A stretch of 17,454 bases of DNA from an uncultured Prevotellaceae bacterium. Its GTDB lineage: Bacteria; Bacteroidota; Bacteroidia; Bacteroidales; Bacteroidaceae. The first letter of the stretch is position 1; every line of letters begins with the position of its first letter. Below are positions 6,167-14,249 of the stretch, one piece after another. The notes under the pieces were generated by a model. That model saw only the letters and a list, made by a program, of their open reading frames with translations, did not search any database and was not told the DNA's origin. The position numbers and the translations under genes are program-made. Location of the stretch: contig CAMOSA010000029.1 in NCBI GenBank assembly GCA_946624335.1, forward strand, positions 1-17,454. Reading direction: 5' to 3'.

Positions 6167-8506
6167 ATGAAGAAGAAAATCATCATCGGCCTGTGGGCAT
6201 TGCTTTTGCTGCTGTTCGTCGGCAGCGCGTGTGCGTTCTGGGCCATTGCAAAAGGTTGGATAGGCTATATGCCCGACTTGCACCAGCTGGAGAATCCGGT
6301 CAACAAGTTCGCCTCGCAGGTGATCTCTGCCGACGGTCGCGTGATAGGCACCTGGAGCTACACCCGCGCCAACCGTATTTTCGTGAGCTATGACAAGATA
6401 GCTCCTTCCACGGTGCAGGCTCTGGTGGCTACTGAGGACGTGCGCTTCTACGATCACTCTGGCATCGACTTCCGCGCCCTGCTGCGTGCCATCTTCAAGC
6501 GCGGCATCCTTCGCCAGAAGAATGCCGGCGGCGGCTCCACCATCACCCAGCAGCTGGCCAAGCAGGTCTATTCATCACAGGCCACGAGCGTCGAGGAGCG
6601 ACTGACACAGAAGCCCATCGAGTGGGTCATTGCCGTACAGCTCGAACGCCTCTACACGAAGGAGGAAATCCTGACGATGTACCTCAACTATTTCGACTTC
6701 CTGCACAATGCCGTCGGTCTGAAGTCAGCGGCAAAGACTTATTTCAACAAAGAGCCGAAAGACCTGACGATCAACGAGAGCGCCCTGCTCGTAGGTCTCT
6801 GCAAGAACCCGTCGTACTACAATCCCGTACGCTACCCCGAACGTGCCACGAGCCGGCGCAATGTCGTGCTGGGACAGATGCTGAAAGCCGGCTACCTGAC
6901 CCAGGCCGAGGCCGATTCGCTTGCAGCCCAGCCCATACAGCTCGACTTTCACCGCGTCGACCACAAGGAAGGTGAGGCCACCTATCTACGTGAGCACCTG
7001 CGGCAGATGCTCATGGCCAAGCGCCCTGACCGCAGCTCGTATGCCTCATGGCAGAAGCAGAAGTTCTACGAAGACAGCCTGGCATGGGAAAACGACCCGC
7101 TCTACGGCTGGTGCAACAAGAACCGCAAGAAGGACGGCACGCCCTATAATATCTACACCGACGGACTGAAGGTCTTCACGACCATCGACAGCCGTATGCA
7201 AGGCTACGCCGAGGAGGCCATGACAGCACACGTCAGCAATTACCTGCAACCGCAGTTCGACAAGGAACGCAAGGGAAAGGCCAACGCGCCGTACGGCTCC
7301 AACATCAGCGCCGAGAAAGCCCGACAAAATCTCAACCGCGCCATGCGGCAGAGCGGACGCTACATGGCAATGAAACACGATGGTGCCAGCGATGCCGACA
7401 TCGAGAAGGCATTCAACACACCCGTCGAGATGACCGTCTACTCGCCCACCGGAGACATCGACACGACGATGACGCCTATGGACAGCATCAAGTACACCAA
7501 ACGATTCCTGCGCTCTGGCTTTGTGTGCATGGACACTCATACGGGTGCCGTCAAGGCCTACGTCGGCGGATTGAATTTCAGGCACTTCCAATATGACATG
7601 GCAGGACTGGGCAAAAGGCAGGTCGGTTCAACCATCAAGCCCTACCTGTACACGCTGGCCATGGAGAATGGCTGGAGCCCATGTGACGTGGCACCTAATG
7701 TGCAGCAGACCTATCAGGTCGGAGGAGGACAGACATGGACGCCCCGCAACGGTAGCCGTGCACGCTACGGCGAGATGGTGACGCTGAAATGGGGCCTGGC
7801 ACAGTCCAACAACTGGATCTCGGCCTATCTGATGAGCCAGCTGAACCCCTCGGCCTTCGTGCGCCTGCTTCATGAGTTCGGTATCCTCAATCAGGACATA
7901 CATCCCTCAATGTCGCTGTGCCTGGGACCATGCGACATCTCTGTGCTGGAGATGGTGTCGGCCTACACCGCCTTCCCCAACAAAGGCATCCGCTGTGCCC
8001 CACTCTACGTGACACGCATCGAGGATGCCGAGGGTAACATTGTCGCCGAATTTGCACCCCGCATCAACGAAGTCATCAGCGAAGAAAGCGCTTATAAGAT
8101 GATCGTACTCATGCGCGGAGTCATCGACGGCGGTACGGGTTCTCGTATGCGCAACCGCTACAAGATCACGGCCCCCATGGGCGGCAAGACCGGTACGACC
8201 AACGACAACTCCGACGGTTGGTTCGTGGGCTACACGCCGCGTCTGGCCTTCGGCGCATGGGTCGGCGGCGACGAACGCGACATCCATTTCAACAGCATGA
8301 CCTACGGTCAAGGCGCTGCCGCCTCGCTGCCCATTTGTGCACTGTTCCTCCAGAAAGTATATGCCGACGCCAGTCTGGGCTATAAGCAGGACGAGACCTT
8401 CGACATTCCCGCCGGCTTCGATCCTTGCGGCGCCATCTATGTCGACTCCGGCGAGGCCGAGGAAGTGGACGAGAGCGTCGGGCTCGATGCCCTCTTCGAC
8501 AACTGA
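6167..8506 (+). CDS. Class A penicillin-binding protein (bifunctional transglycosylase/transpeptidase, PBP1A type)
   Basis: The enzyme polymerises lipid II and cross-links peptidoglycan at the outer face of the inner membrane. The protein is 779 residues from MKKKIIIGLWALL. Frame extension back to a TTG at 6092 overlaps the promoter and is rejected. A single N-terminal transmembrane anchor spans about residues 4-27. The GT51 domain has the catalytic glutamate in EDVRFYDH (E90) and the GGGSTITQQLAKQ motif (about 121-133). The transpeptidase domain has S488-T-I-K491, S547-N-N549 and K674-T-G-T677, so all three active-site motifs are intact. An insert-like, charged stretch lies between the two domains. 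The acidic C-terminus (EEVDESVGLDALFDN) overlaps the 3' end of the opposite-strand folK-type gene. The family is sure; the paralogue name is not. Confidence 0.96.
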   Translation: MKKKIIIGLWALLLLLFVGSACAFWAIAKGWIGYMPDLHQLENPVNKFASQVISADGRVIGTWSYTRANRIFVSYDKIAPSTVQALVATEDVRFYDHSGIDFRALLRAIFKRGILRQKNAGGGSTITQQLAKQVYSSQATSVEERLTQKPIEWVIAVQLERLYTKEEILTMYLNYFDFLHNAVGLKSAAKTYFNKEPKDLTINESALLVGLCKNPSYYNPVRYPERATSRRNVVLGQMLKAGYLTQAEADSLAAQPIQLDFHRVDHKEGEATYLREHLRQMLMAKRPDRSSYASWQKQKFYEDSLAWENDPLYGWCNKNRKKDGTPYNIYTDGLKVFTTIDSRMQGYAEEAMTAHVSNYLQPQFDKERKGKANAPYGSNISAEKARQNLNRAMRQSGRYMAMKHDGASDADIEKAFNTPVEMTVYSPTGDIDTTMTPMDSIKYTKRFLRSGFVCMDTHTGAVKAYVGGLNFRHFQYDMAGLGKRQVGSTIKPYLYTLAMENGWSPCDVAPNVQQTYQVGGGQTWTPRNGSRARYGEMVTLKWGLAQSNNWISAYLMSQLNPSAFVRLLHEFGILNQDIHPSMSLCLGPCDISVLEMVSAYTAFPNKGIRCAPLYVTRIEDAEGNIVAEFAPRINEVISEESAYKMIVLMRGVIDGGTGSRMRNRYKITAPMGGKTGTTNDNSDGWFVGYTPRLAFGAWVGGDERDIHFNSMTYGQGAAASLPICALFLQKVYADASLGYKQDETFDIPAGFDPCGAIYVDSGEAEEVDESVGLDALFDN

Positions 8507-8886
8507 AGCGACAGTTCGTCCACAGCCCGACGGACGTAAGAGCGCTGCCAGTCGGTTGGTCGCAGCACACGACCGTCGTAGCTGAGAAGGTCCAGGTCGA
8601 GGCGCACGATGCCCAGCGCCTTGTCGGCAGCACGGCGGCCAGCCTCACGCTCGATGTCCTTGAGCGCTGACACGACACTCTCGCGCCGCAACGACGTCCG
8701 ACAGTAGGCCACCTGATTGGCAAACCGGCATGGCCAAGGAAAATCCACAGGCTCGGTCAGAAGCAGCGTGCTCAACAGCAGCTCGCCATCGGCGAGCGCT
8801 GCTATCCGGCGAGCGGCCTGGGCAAGTTTGTCGGGTCCATCGGGCAGATTGCTGCCCATACCTATATATATATAATGTCGATTCAT
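8437..8886 (-). CDS. folK: Short HPPK-type 2-amino-4-hydroxy-6-hydroxymethyldihydropteridine pyrophosphokinase
   Basis: HPPK transfers pyrophosphate from ATP to 6-hydroxymethyl-7,8-dihydropterin in folate synthesis. The protein is 149 residues from MNRHYIYIGMGSNLPDG, where GMGSNL is the family opening. The longer frame upstream runs under dnaB and is rejected. RFANQVAYC (54-62) matches the conserved F-x-N block. VRLDLDLLSYDG (94-105) carries the two metal-binding aspartates, D97 and D99. The segment after it is shorter than in E. coli HPPK: the usual VPHP-like block and the FVL-x-PL ending are reduced to RPTDWQRSYVRRAVDEL. The last about 20 residues are Ser/Thr-rich and antisense to the PBP 3' end. 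It is divergent from dnaB, with a 73-base gap. It is probably a functional, minimal HPPK or a diverged paralogue. Confidence 0.8.
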   Translation of the reverse strand: MNRHYIYIGMGSNLPDGPDKLAQAARRIAALADGELLLSTLLLTEPVDFPWPCRFANQVAYCRTSLRRESVVSALKDIEREAGRRAADKALGIVRLDLDLLSYDGRVLRPTDWQRSYVRRAVDELSLQLSKRASSPTLSSTSSASPEST

Positions 8887-8893
8887 CTCACGG

Positions 8894-8901
8894 CAAAGGT
8901 A
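8894..8901 (-). promoter_or_regulatory. Bacteroidota-type -7 box immediately upstream of folK
   Basis: The minus strand reads TACCTTTG, an exact TAnnTTTG match, seven bases before the folK ATG. If used, the transcript would start at or next to the start codon, giving a leaderless mRNA. No clear -33 box is visible. Confidence 0.45.
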
Positions 8902-8959
8902 CGCCAAAATATTGAACCGACCACACCGCTTAAAAATCTTTAACAGAACCATACACTCT

Positions 8960-10573
8960 ATGCCAGACTCATCACGCCGTCCGCGCACACGAACCAGACA
9001 AGACAACGCCCCCGCCGAGGATGCCTTCGGGCGCCAGCAACCGCAAAACATCGAAATGGAGCAAGCCGTCATCGGCGCTCTGATGATCGAGCAGGACGCC
9101 TTCTCGCAGGTCAGCGACCTGCTGAAGCCCGAGAGCTTCTACGACCGACGCCATCAGATCATCTACGATGCCATTCGCTCGCTGAGCATCCAGCAGCGCC
9201 CGGTCGACATACTGACAGTGCGCGAATACCTGGATAGCATGAATAACCTGGAGGAAGTGGGAGGTCCCACGTACCTCCTGCAACTCACGGCTAACGTCAC
9301 GTCGTCAGCACACATCGAGTACCATGCCCGCATCATTGCACAGAAATTCGTGGCACGACAGCTGATCACCTATGCCAGCCAGATTGCACAAGAGGCCTTC
9401 GACACGACCATCGACGTCGACGACCTCATGCAGGATGCCGAAGGCAAACTCTTTGCCATATCACAGCAGAACCTGAAGAAAGACTACACGCAGATCAACC
9501 CCGTCATCCACGAAGCCTACGAGGAGCTGAAGAAAGCTGCCGCACGGCAGAACGGTCTTTCGGGTCTGGCCAGCGGCTTTCCGCACATCGACAAGATCAC
9601 CAGCGGATGGCAGAACAGCGACCTCATCATCATTGCCGCCCGTCCCGCCATGGGCAAGACGGCCTTCGTGCTCTCGATGGCCAAGAAGATTGCCGTCGAC
9701 ATGCGTGAGCCTGTGGCCATGTTCTCGCTCGAAATGAGCAATGTCCAGCTGGTCAAACGACTTATGGTCAACGTCTGCGAGATCACGGGCGACAAGATCA
9801 AGAGCGGTCAACTGCTGCCCTACGAGTGGGGTCAGCTCGGCAACCGCATACGCCCCCTGTTCGACGCGCCCTTCTATATCGACGACACCCCTTCGCTCTC
9901 CATCTTCGAGCTCCGCACGAAGGCCCGCCGACTGGTACGCGAACATGGCGTCAAGCTCATCCTCATCGACTATCTGCAGCTGATGAACGCTTCGGGCACG
10001 AGCTTCGGTTCTCGACAGGAGGAGGTCTCCAACATCTCGCGTTCGCTCAAGGGCTTAGCTAAGGAACTGAATATCCCCATCATCGCACTGTCACAGCTCA
10101 ACCGAAGCGTCGAGAAGCGTGACGGCGAGGAAGGCAAGCGGCCGCAACTCAGCGACCTGCGTGAATCGGGAGCCATCGAGCAGGACGCCGACATGGTATG
10201 TTTCATCCACCGCCCCGAATACTATAAGATCTATCAGGACGACAAGGGTCGTAACATGAGAGGCATGGCGGAATTCATCATCGCCAAGCACCGTAACGGT
10301 GCCGTCGACACCGTCGTGATGCGCTTCCGTAGCGAATATGCCCGATTCCAAGATACCGACGAGGAAGACTATATCCCCGTCCCAGGCGAGAAGATGACCT
10401 ATGGCTCGGCCATTGATGGCTCAGGTGACAGCCCTGTCGCCGACGGAGCTACAGCAGAGGTCCCCGAATTGCCCACGAGCGAACAGCCGACAGCCATGCC
10501 CCCGCTGCCCGATGCCAATGACAGCACCTCGCCCTTCGGGCCGCCGCCATCGCTGGAAGACATGCCTTTCTGA
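8960..10573 (+). CDS. dnaB: Replicative DNA helicase DnaB
   Basis: DnaB is the hexameric 5'-3' helicase that unwinds the replication fork and recruits primase. The protein is 537 residues from MPDSSRRPRTRTRQ; an in-frame TTG at 8912 would add 16 residues and is not preferred. The N-terminal DnaB domain begins at NIEMEQAVIGALM. The RecA-like domain has Walker A ARPAMGKT (K233, T234), Walker B LILIDYLQLM (D337) and IIALSQLNRSVEKR with the arginine-finger region after it. No intein is seen. After the helicase domain a Pro/Ser/Asp-rich disordered tail of about 70 residues ends in PSLEDMPF. That tip resembles the SSB C-terminal peptide (DDIPF-like). pheT follows 138 bases later from its own promoter. 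Confidence 0.97.
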   Translation: MPDSSRRPRTRTRQDNAPAEDAFGRQQPQNIEMEQAVIGALMIEQDAFSQVSDLLKPESFYDRRHQIIYDAIRSLSIQQRPVDILTVREYLDSMNNLEEVGGPTYLLQLTANVTSSAHIEYHARIIAQKFVARQLITYASQIAQEAFDTTIDVDDLMQDAEGKLFAISQQNLKKDYTQINPVIHEAYEELKKAAARQNGLSGLASGFPHIDKITSGWQNSDLIIIAARPAMGKTAFVLSMAKKIAVDMREPVAMFSLEMSNVQLVKRLMVNVCEITGDKIKSGQLLPYEWGQLGNRIRPLFDAPFYIDDTPSLSIFELRTKARRLVREHGVKLILIDYLQLMNASGTSFGSRQEEVSNISRSLKGLAKELNIPIIALSQLNRSVEKRDGEEGKRPQLSDLRESGAIEQDADMVCFIHRPEYYKIYQDDKGRNMRGMAEFIIAKHRNGAVDTVVMRFRSEYARFQDTDEEDYIPVPGEKMTYGSAIDGSGDSPVADGATAEVPELPTSEQPTAMPPLPDANDSTSPFGPPPSLEDMPF

Positions 10574-10610
10574 ACCTCACACGCGACAGACTACGATGCG
10601 ATGTGACAAC

Positions 10611-10622
10611 TTTTACGTAAAA
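10611..10622. repeat. Perfect 12-bp palindrome upstream of pheT
   Basis: TTTTACGTAAAA is self-complementary, and flanking AC/GT can extend it with a small offset. It lies 38 bases before the pheT -7 box, so it could be an operator, or the last hairpin of the dnaB transcript. Confidence 0.3.
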
Positions 10623-10660
10623 AAGTAGCGGTAGAGAAAGGTTAAGTGCAAGATTTTTTG

Positions 10661-10668
10661 TAATTTTG
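10661..10668 (+). promoter_or_regulatory. Bacteroidota-type -7 box for pheT
   Basis: TAATTTTG matches TAnnTTTG exactly, 43 bases before the pheT ATG. The predicted leader is about 37 bases. The -33 element is not clear. The promoter probably also serves yebC. Confidence 0.6.
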
Positions 10669-10711
10669 CGCCCGAAATACATGAGATGTCCATTAAAACG
10701 CTTAAAAAGAC

Positions 10712-13219
10712 ATGAATATTTCCTATAAATGGCTCCGCGAGTACGTCGACACCGACATGACGGCTCAAGAGGTAGCGGCCGCCCTCACCTCTGCCGGACT
10801 CGAGGTGGATGGCGTAGAAGAGGTGCAGACCATCAAGGGCGGTCTGCAAGGACTCGTTGTCGGAGAGGTCATCACGTGTGAGGCCCATCCTAACAGCGAC
10901 CACATGCACGTCTGCACCGTGAACATCGGCACTGACGAGTTGCAGCAGATCGTCTGCGGAGCGCCCAACGTAGACGCCGGCCAGAAGGTCATCGTAGCCA
11001 CGCTGGGCACGAAGCTTTACGACGGCGACAAGGAGTTCGTCATCAAGCGCTCGAAGCTGCGCGGCATAGAGTCGAACGGCATGATATGTGCCGAGGACGA
11101 GATAGGCATCGGTACCGACCACAGCGGTATCATCGTGTTGCCCGCCGATGCTGTCGTGGGTACTCCGGCGGCAGAATACTATGGTCTCGAGAGCGACTAC
11201 GTCATCGAAGTAGACATCACGGCCAACCGCGCCGATGCCTGCTCACACTATGGTGTAGCCCGCGACCTCTATGCCTGGCTCGTGCAGAACGGCTATAAGA
11301 CAGCACTCCATCGTCCGACCATCGACGATTTCAAAGTCGACAACCACGACCTCGAAATACCCATCCGTGTGGAGAACGCAGAGGCTTGCCCGCGTTATGC
11401 CGCTGTGACCGTGACGGACTGCGAGGTCAAGGAGAGCCCTCAGTGGCTGAAGGACCACCTGACGTCCATCGGCCTCCGTCCTATCAACAATATCGTAGAC
11501 ATCACCAACTATATCATGATGGCTTTCGGTCAGCCTCTCCACTGCTTTGATGCCGACATGATCACCGGCGGCGAAGTCATCGTGAAGACGATGCCCGACG
11601 GGACTCCTTTCCAGACGCTCGACGGCATCGACCGCAAGCTCTCGGACCACGACCTGATGATCTGCAACGCCGAGGAGCCGATGTGCATCGGCGGCGTCTA
11701 TGGCGGCAAAGGCAGTGGCACCTACGAAACCACAAAGAACGTGCTGCTCGAGAGCGCTTACTTCAACCCCACATGGATCCGAAAGAGCGCACGGCGTCAC
11801 GGCCTGCAGACTGATGCCTCGTTCCGCTTCGAGCGCGGCATAGACCCTAACGGACAGATCTACGCCCTGAAGCTCGCTGCCAAGATGTGTAAGGAGCTGG
11901 CGGGCGGAAAGGTGTCGATGGAGATCGTCGATGTCTACCCCAGCCCGATAGCCGACTTCCCCGTTGACCTGAAGTACGATTATGTCGACGGCCTCATCGG
12001 CAAGCACATCCCGGCCGAGACCATCAAGAGCATCGTGACCTCTTTGGAAATGAAGATCACCGAGGAGACAGCCGAAGGCCTGAAACTGATGGTGCCCGCC
12101 TATCGCGTCGATGTCCAGCGCCCCTGCGATGTCGTCGAGGATATCCTGCGCATCTATGGTTACAACAACGTGGAGATACCCCTCTCACTGAATTCCACCA
12201 TCGCCATCAAGGGTGAGATCGACAAGAGCTTCAAGCTGCAGAACATCATAGGCGAGCAACTCGTTGGCGCTGGCTTCAACGAGATTCTGAACAACTCACT
12301 GACGAAGACCGCCTACTACGACGAGCTGCAGAGCTATAAGGCAGAGAACTGCGTACGCCTGCTCAACCCGCTGTCGCAAGACCTCAGCGTGCTGCGTCAG
12401 ACGCTCCTCTTCGGAGGCTTGGAGAGCATCAGCCGTAACGTCAACCGCCGTCGCACAGACCTCCAGTTCTTCGAGTTCGGCAACTGCTACTACTTCCACG
12501 CTGAGCGCAAGTGCCCCGACATCATCCCAGGCGTAAGCTCAAGCCGCGACCCGGAGGTCATCAAACATGTGCTCGACGCCTACAGCGAGGACTACCACCT
12601 CGGCCTGTGGATGACCGGTAAGCGTGTCAGCGGTTCATGGGCACATCCCGACGAGGACCAGACGTTCTATGGCCTCAAAGCGCAGGTCATGAATATCTTC
12701 CGTCGTCTCGGCGTACCTTTCGGTTCTCTCGTGTTCAAGGAAGGCCAGAGCGATCTCTTCTCGAAGAGCATACTCATAGAGAACCGTGGCGGCAAGGTCA
12801 TCGCCCAGCTCGGCATCGTTGCCAAGCGTCTGCAGGTAGCTTTTGACATCCCCACGGAGGTCTACTTCGCCGATATCGCCTGGCAACAAGTGATGAAGCT
12901 CATACGCAAGGAGAAAGTCAGCTTCACCGATCTGCCGAAGTTCCCCGCCGTGAGTCGCGACCTCGCATTGCTCGTTGACAAGACCGTTGAGTTCGCACAG
13001 ATCGAGGCTATCGCCTACCAAAGCGAACGCAAGTTACTCAAGGAGGTGCGCCTCTTCGACGTCTATGAAGGCAAGAACCTGCCTGCTGGCAAGAAGTCAT
13101 ACGCCGTCAACTTCATCCTACAGGATGAGACCAAGACACTGAACGACAAGGCCATCGACGCCATCATGCAGAAGCTGATAAACAACCTGACAAAACAGCT
13201 GGGAGCAGAACTCCGTTAG
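10712..13219 (+). CDS. pheT: Phenylalanine--tRNA ligase beta subunit
   Basis: PheT pairs with PheS as an alpha2beta2 enzyme that charges tRNA-Phe in the cytoplasm. The protein is 835 residues from MNISYKWLREYVDTDM, the standard opening. The EMAP/tRNA-binding domain spans about residues 45-150 (VVGEVITCEAHPNSD). The B3/B4 region includes VDITANRADACSHYGVARDL. The editing and B5 domains follow, with the RFERGIDP block, then the catalytic-like core. The C-terminal FDX-ACB anticodon-binding domain starts near FPAVSRDLALLVDK. pheS is not in the window, so the subunits are encoded apart, as is common in Bacteroidales (from memory). yebC follows after 114 bases of satellite-like DNA with no terminator, so the two are likely co-transcribed. 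Confidence 0.97.
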   Translation: MNISYKWLREYVDTDMTAQEVAAALTSAGLEVDGVEEVQTIKGGLQGLVVGEVITCEAHPNSDHMHVCTVNIGTDELQQIVCGAPNVDAGQKVIVATLGTKLYDGDKEFVIKRSKLRGIESNGMICAEDEIGIGTDHSGIIVLPADAVVGTPAAEYYGLESDYVIEVDITANRADACSHYGVARDLYAWLVQNGYKTALHRPTIDDFKVDNHDLEIPIRVENAEACPRYAAVTVTDCEVKESPQWLKDHLTSIGLRPINNIVDITNYIMMAFGQPLHCFDADMITGGEVIVKTMPDGTPFQTLDGIDRKLSDHDLMICNAEEPMCIGGVYGGKGSGTYETTKNVLLESAYFNPTWIRKSARRHGLQTDASFRFERGIDPNGQIYALKLAAKMCKELAGGKVSMEIVDVYPSPIADFPVDLKYDYVDGLIGKHIPAETIKSIVTSLEMKITEETAEGLKLMVPAYRVDVQRPCDVVEDILRIYGYNNVEIPLSLNSTIAIKGEIDKSFKLQNIIGEQLVGAGFNEILNNSLTKTAYYDELQSYKAENCVRLLNPLSQDLSVLRQTLLFGGLESISRNVNRRRTDLQFFEFGNCYYFHAERKCPDIIPGVSSSRDPEVIKHVLDAYSEDYHLGLWMTGKRVSGSWAHPDEDQTFYGLKAQVMNIFRRLGVPFGSLVFKEGQSDLFSKSILIENRGGKVIAQLGIVAKRLQVAFDIPTEVYFADIAWQQVMKLIRKEKVSFTDLPKFPAVSRDLALLVDKTVEFAQIEAIAYQSERKLLKEVRLFDVYEGKNLPAGKKSYAVNFILQDETKTLNDKAIDAIMQKLINNLTKQLGAELR

Positions 13220-13234
13220 GATATAGCCGTCTCG

Positions 13235-13314
13235 TAATAACGCAATAACGCAATAACGAAACAACGTAATAACGAAATAACGTAATAACGAAATAACGTA
13301 ATAACGAAATAATA
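13235..13314. repeat. 8-bp satellite between pheT and yebC, ten units
   Basis: Ten consecutive 8-base units of the form NAATAACG run from 13235 to 13314. From 13267 they alternate TAATAACG and AAATAACG, giving a 16-bp super-unit repeated three times. One unit (13259-13266) and the last are diverged. The array fills nearly the whole spacer and ends 20 bases before the yebC ATG. Confidence 0.9.
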
Positions 13315-13333
13315 TAAAAAGAATAACAAAAGT

Positions 13334-14062
13334 ATGGGAAGAGCATTTGAGTACCGTAAGGCTGCCAAGCTGAAGCGCTGGGGCCACATGGCAAAGACTT
13401 TCACCAAGTTGGGCAAGCAAATCGCCATCGCCGTTAAGGCTGGCGGCCCCGACCCCGACATGAATCCTACATTGCGTGGTATCATCGCCACCTGCAAGCG
13501 TGAGAACATGCCCAAGGACAACATCGACCGCGCCATTAAGAACGCGATGGGTAAAGACCAGAGCGACTACAAGGGCATGACCTATGAGGGCTACGGCCCC
13601 CACGGCGTTGCCGTCTTCGTCGACACTCTGACCGACAACCCAACCCGCACCGTGGCTGATGTGCGTTCGGTCTTCAACAAGTTCGGCGGCAATCTCGGCA
13701 CGATGGGCTCACTCGCATTCCTCTTCGACCACAAATGTGTGTTCACCTTCAAGAAGAAGGAGGGCATCGATATGGACGAACTCATCCTGGACCTCATTGA
13801 CTACGGCGTCGAGGACGAATACGACGAGGATGAGGAAGAAGGTACGCTGACCATTTATGGCGACCCGAAGAGCTATGGTGCCATACAGAAGCACCTCGAG
13901 GAAAGCGGATTCGAGGATGTCGGTGGCGAGTTCACCTATATACCCAACGACTTGAAAGACGTCACACCCGAGCAGCGCGAGAGCATCGACAAGATGGTGG
14001 AACGCCTCGAAGAGTTTGATGACGTGCAGACGGTTTACACCAATATGAAGCCTGAGGAATAA
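13334..14062 (+). CDS. YebC/PmpR family protein (TACO1 family)
   Basis: The family was long annotated as transcriptional regulators. More recent work on several bacteria points to a ribosome-associated role in easing translation of proline-rich stretches. The protein is 242 residues. MGRAFEYRKAAKLKRWGHMAKTF is the Bacteroidota variant of the usual AGHSKW opening. NMPKDNIDRAIKNAMG (about 56-71), YEGYGPHGVAVFVDTLTDN and the GGNLGTMGSLAFLFD block are diagnostic. An acidic loop (EDEYDEDEEEG) lies in the C-terminal half. The gene begins 20 bases after an 8-bp satellite and is followed by a strong terminator, so it closes the pheT transcript. The start is the only plausible ATG. The family assignment is firm; the detailed role here is inferred. 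Confidence 0.93.
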   Translation: MGRAFEYRKAAKLKRWGHMAKTFTKLGKQIAIAVKAGGPDPDMNPTLRGIIATCKRENMPKDNIDRAIKNAMGKDQSDYKGMTYEGYGPHGVAVFVDTLTDNPTRTVADVRSVFNKFGGNLGTMGSLAFLFDHKCVFTFKKKEGIDMDELILDLIDYGVEDEYDEDEEEGTLTIYGDPKSYGAIQKHLEESGFEDVGGEFTYIPNDLKDVTPEQRESIDKMVERLEEFDDVQTVYTNMKPEE

Positions 14063-14088
14063 ACACCTCCCCCGTCTTCATCCACCTC

Positions 14089-14122
14089 CCCCCCGAAAGC
14101 TTAGGCCTTCGGGGGGCTTTTT
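14089..14122 (+). terminator. Intrinsic terminator after yebC
   Basis: CCCCCCGAA (14089-14097) pairs with TTCGGGGGG (14108-14116) across a 10-base loop that includes GCTTAGGC. It is followed by C and a run of five T. It lies 27 bases after the yebC stop and is the only classical terminator in the window. Confidence 0.9.
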
Positions 14123-14209
14123 GTATTCAGAAAAGGCCTGCGGGCATCATAATTCACGGACAGAAGATGAAAAAATAAGGGAAAAAGTACAACGAATTGA
14201 ATCTTTTTG

Positions 14210-14217
14210 TATATTTG
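14210..14217 (+). promoter_or_regulatory. Bacteroidota-type -7 box for the epimerase-GT2 pair
   Basis: TATATTTG matches TAnnTTTG exactly. Transcription would begin near 14224, about 25 bases before the chosen ATG at 14250. An earlier in-frame ATG at 14229 would be almost at the transcript end. Confidence 0.6.
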
Positions 14218-14249
14218 CGGCCAAAAGAATGCTAAAAAAAGGAACCATT

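Noticed and set aside
8912..8959. TTG start for dnaB at 8912
   Set aside because: The ATG at 8960 gives an ordinary Bacteroidota DnaB start; the extra 16 residues have no support.
9600..10010. Possible intein in DnaB, a common insertion site
   Set aside because: The Walker A, Walker B and following helicase motifs are contiguous at normal spacing, with no intein splice motifs.
14121..14249. Upstream start for the epimerase-like gene at 14121 (TTG)
   Set aside because: The extension would begin inside the yebC terminator and cross the promoter box at 14210-14217.
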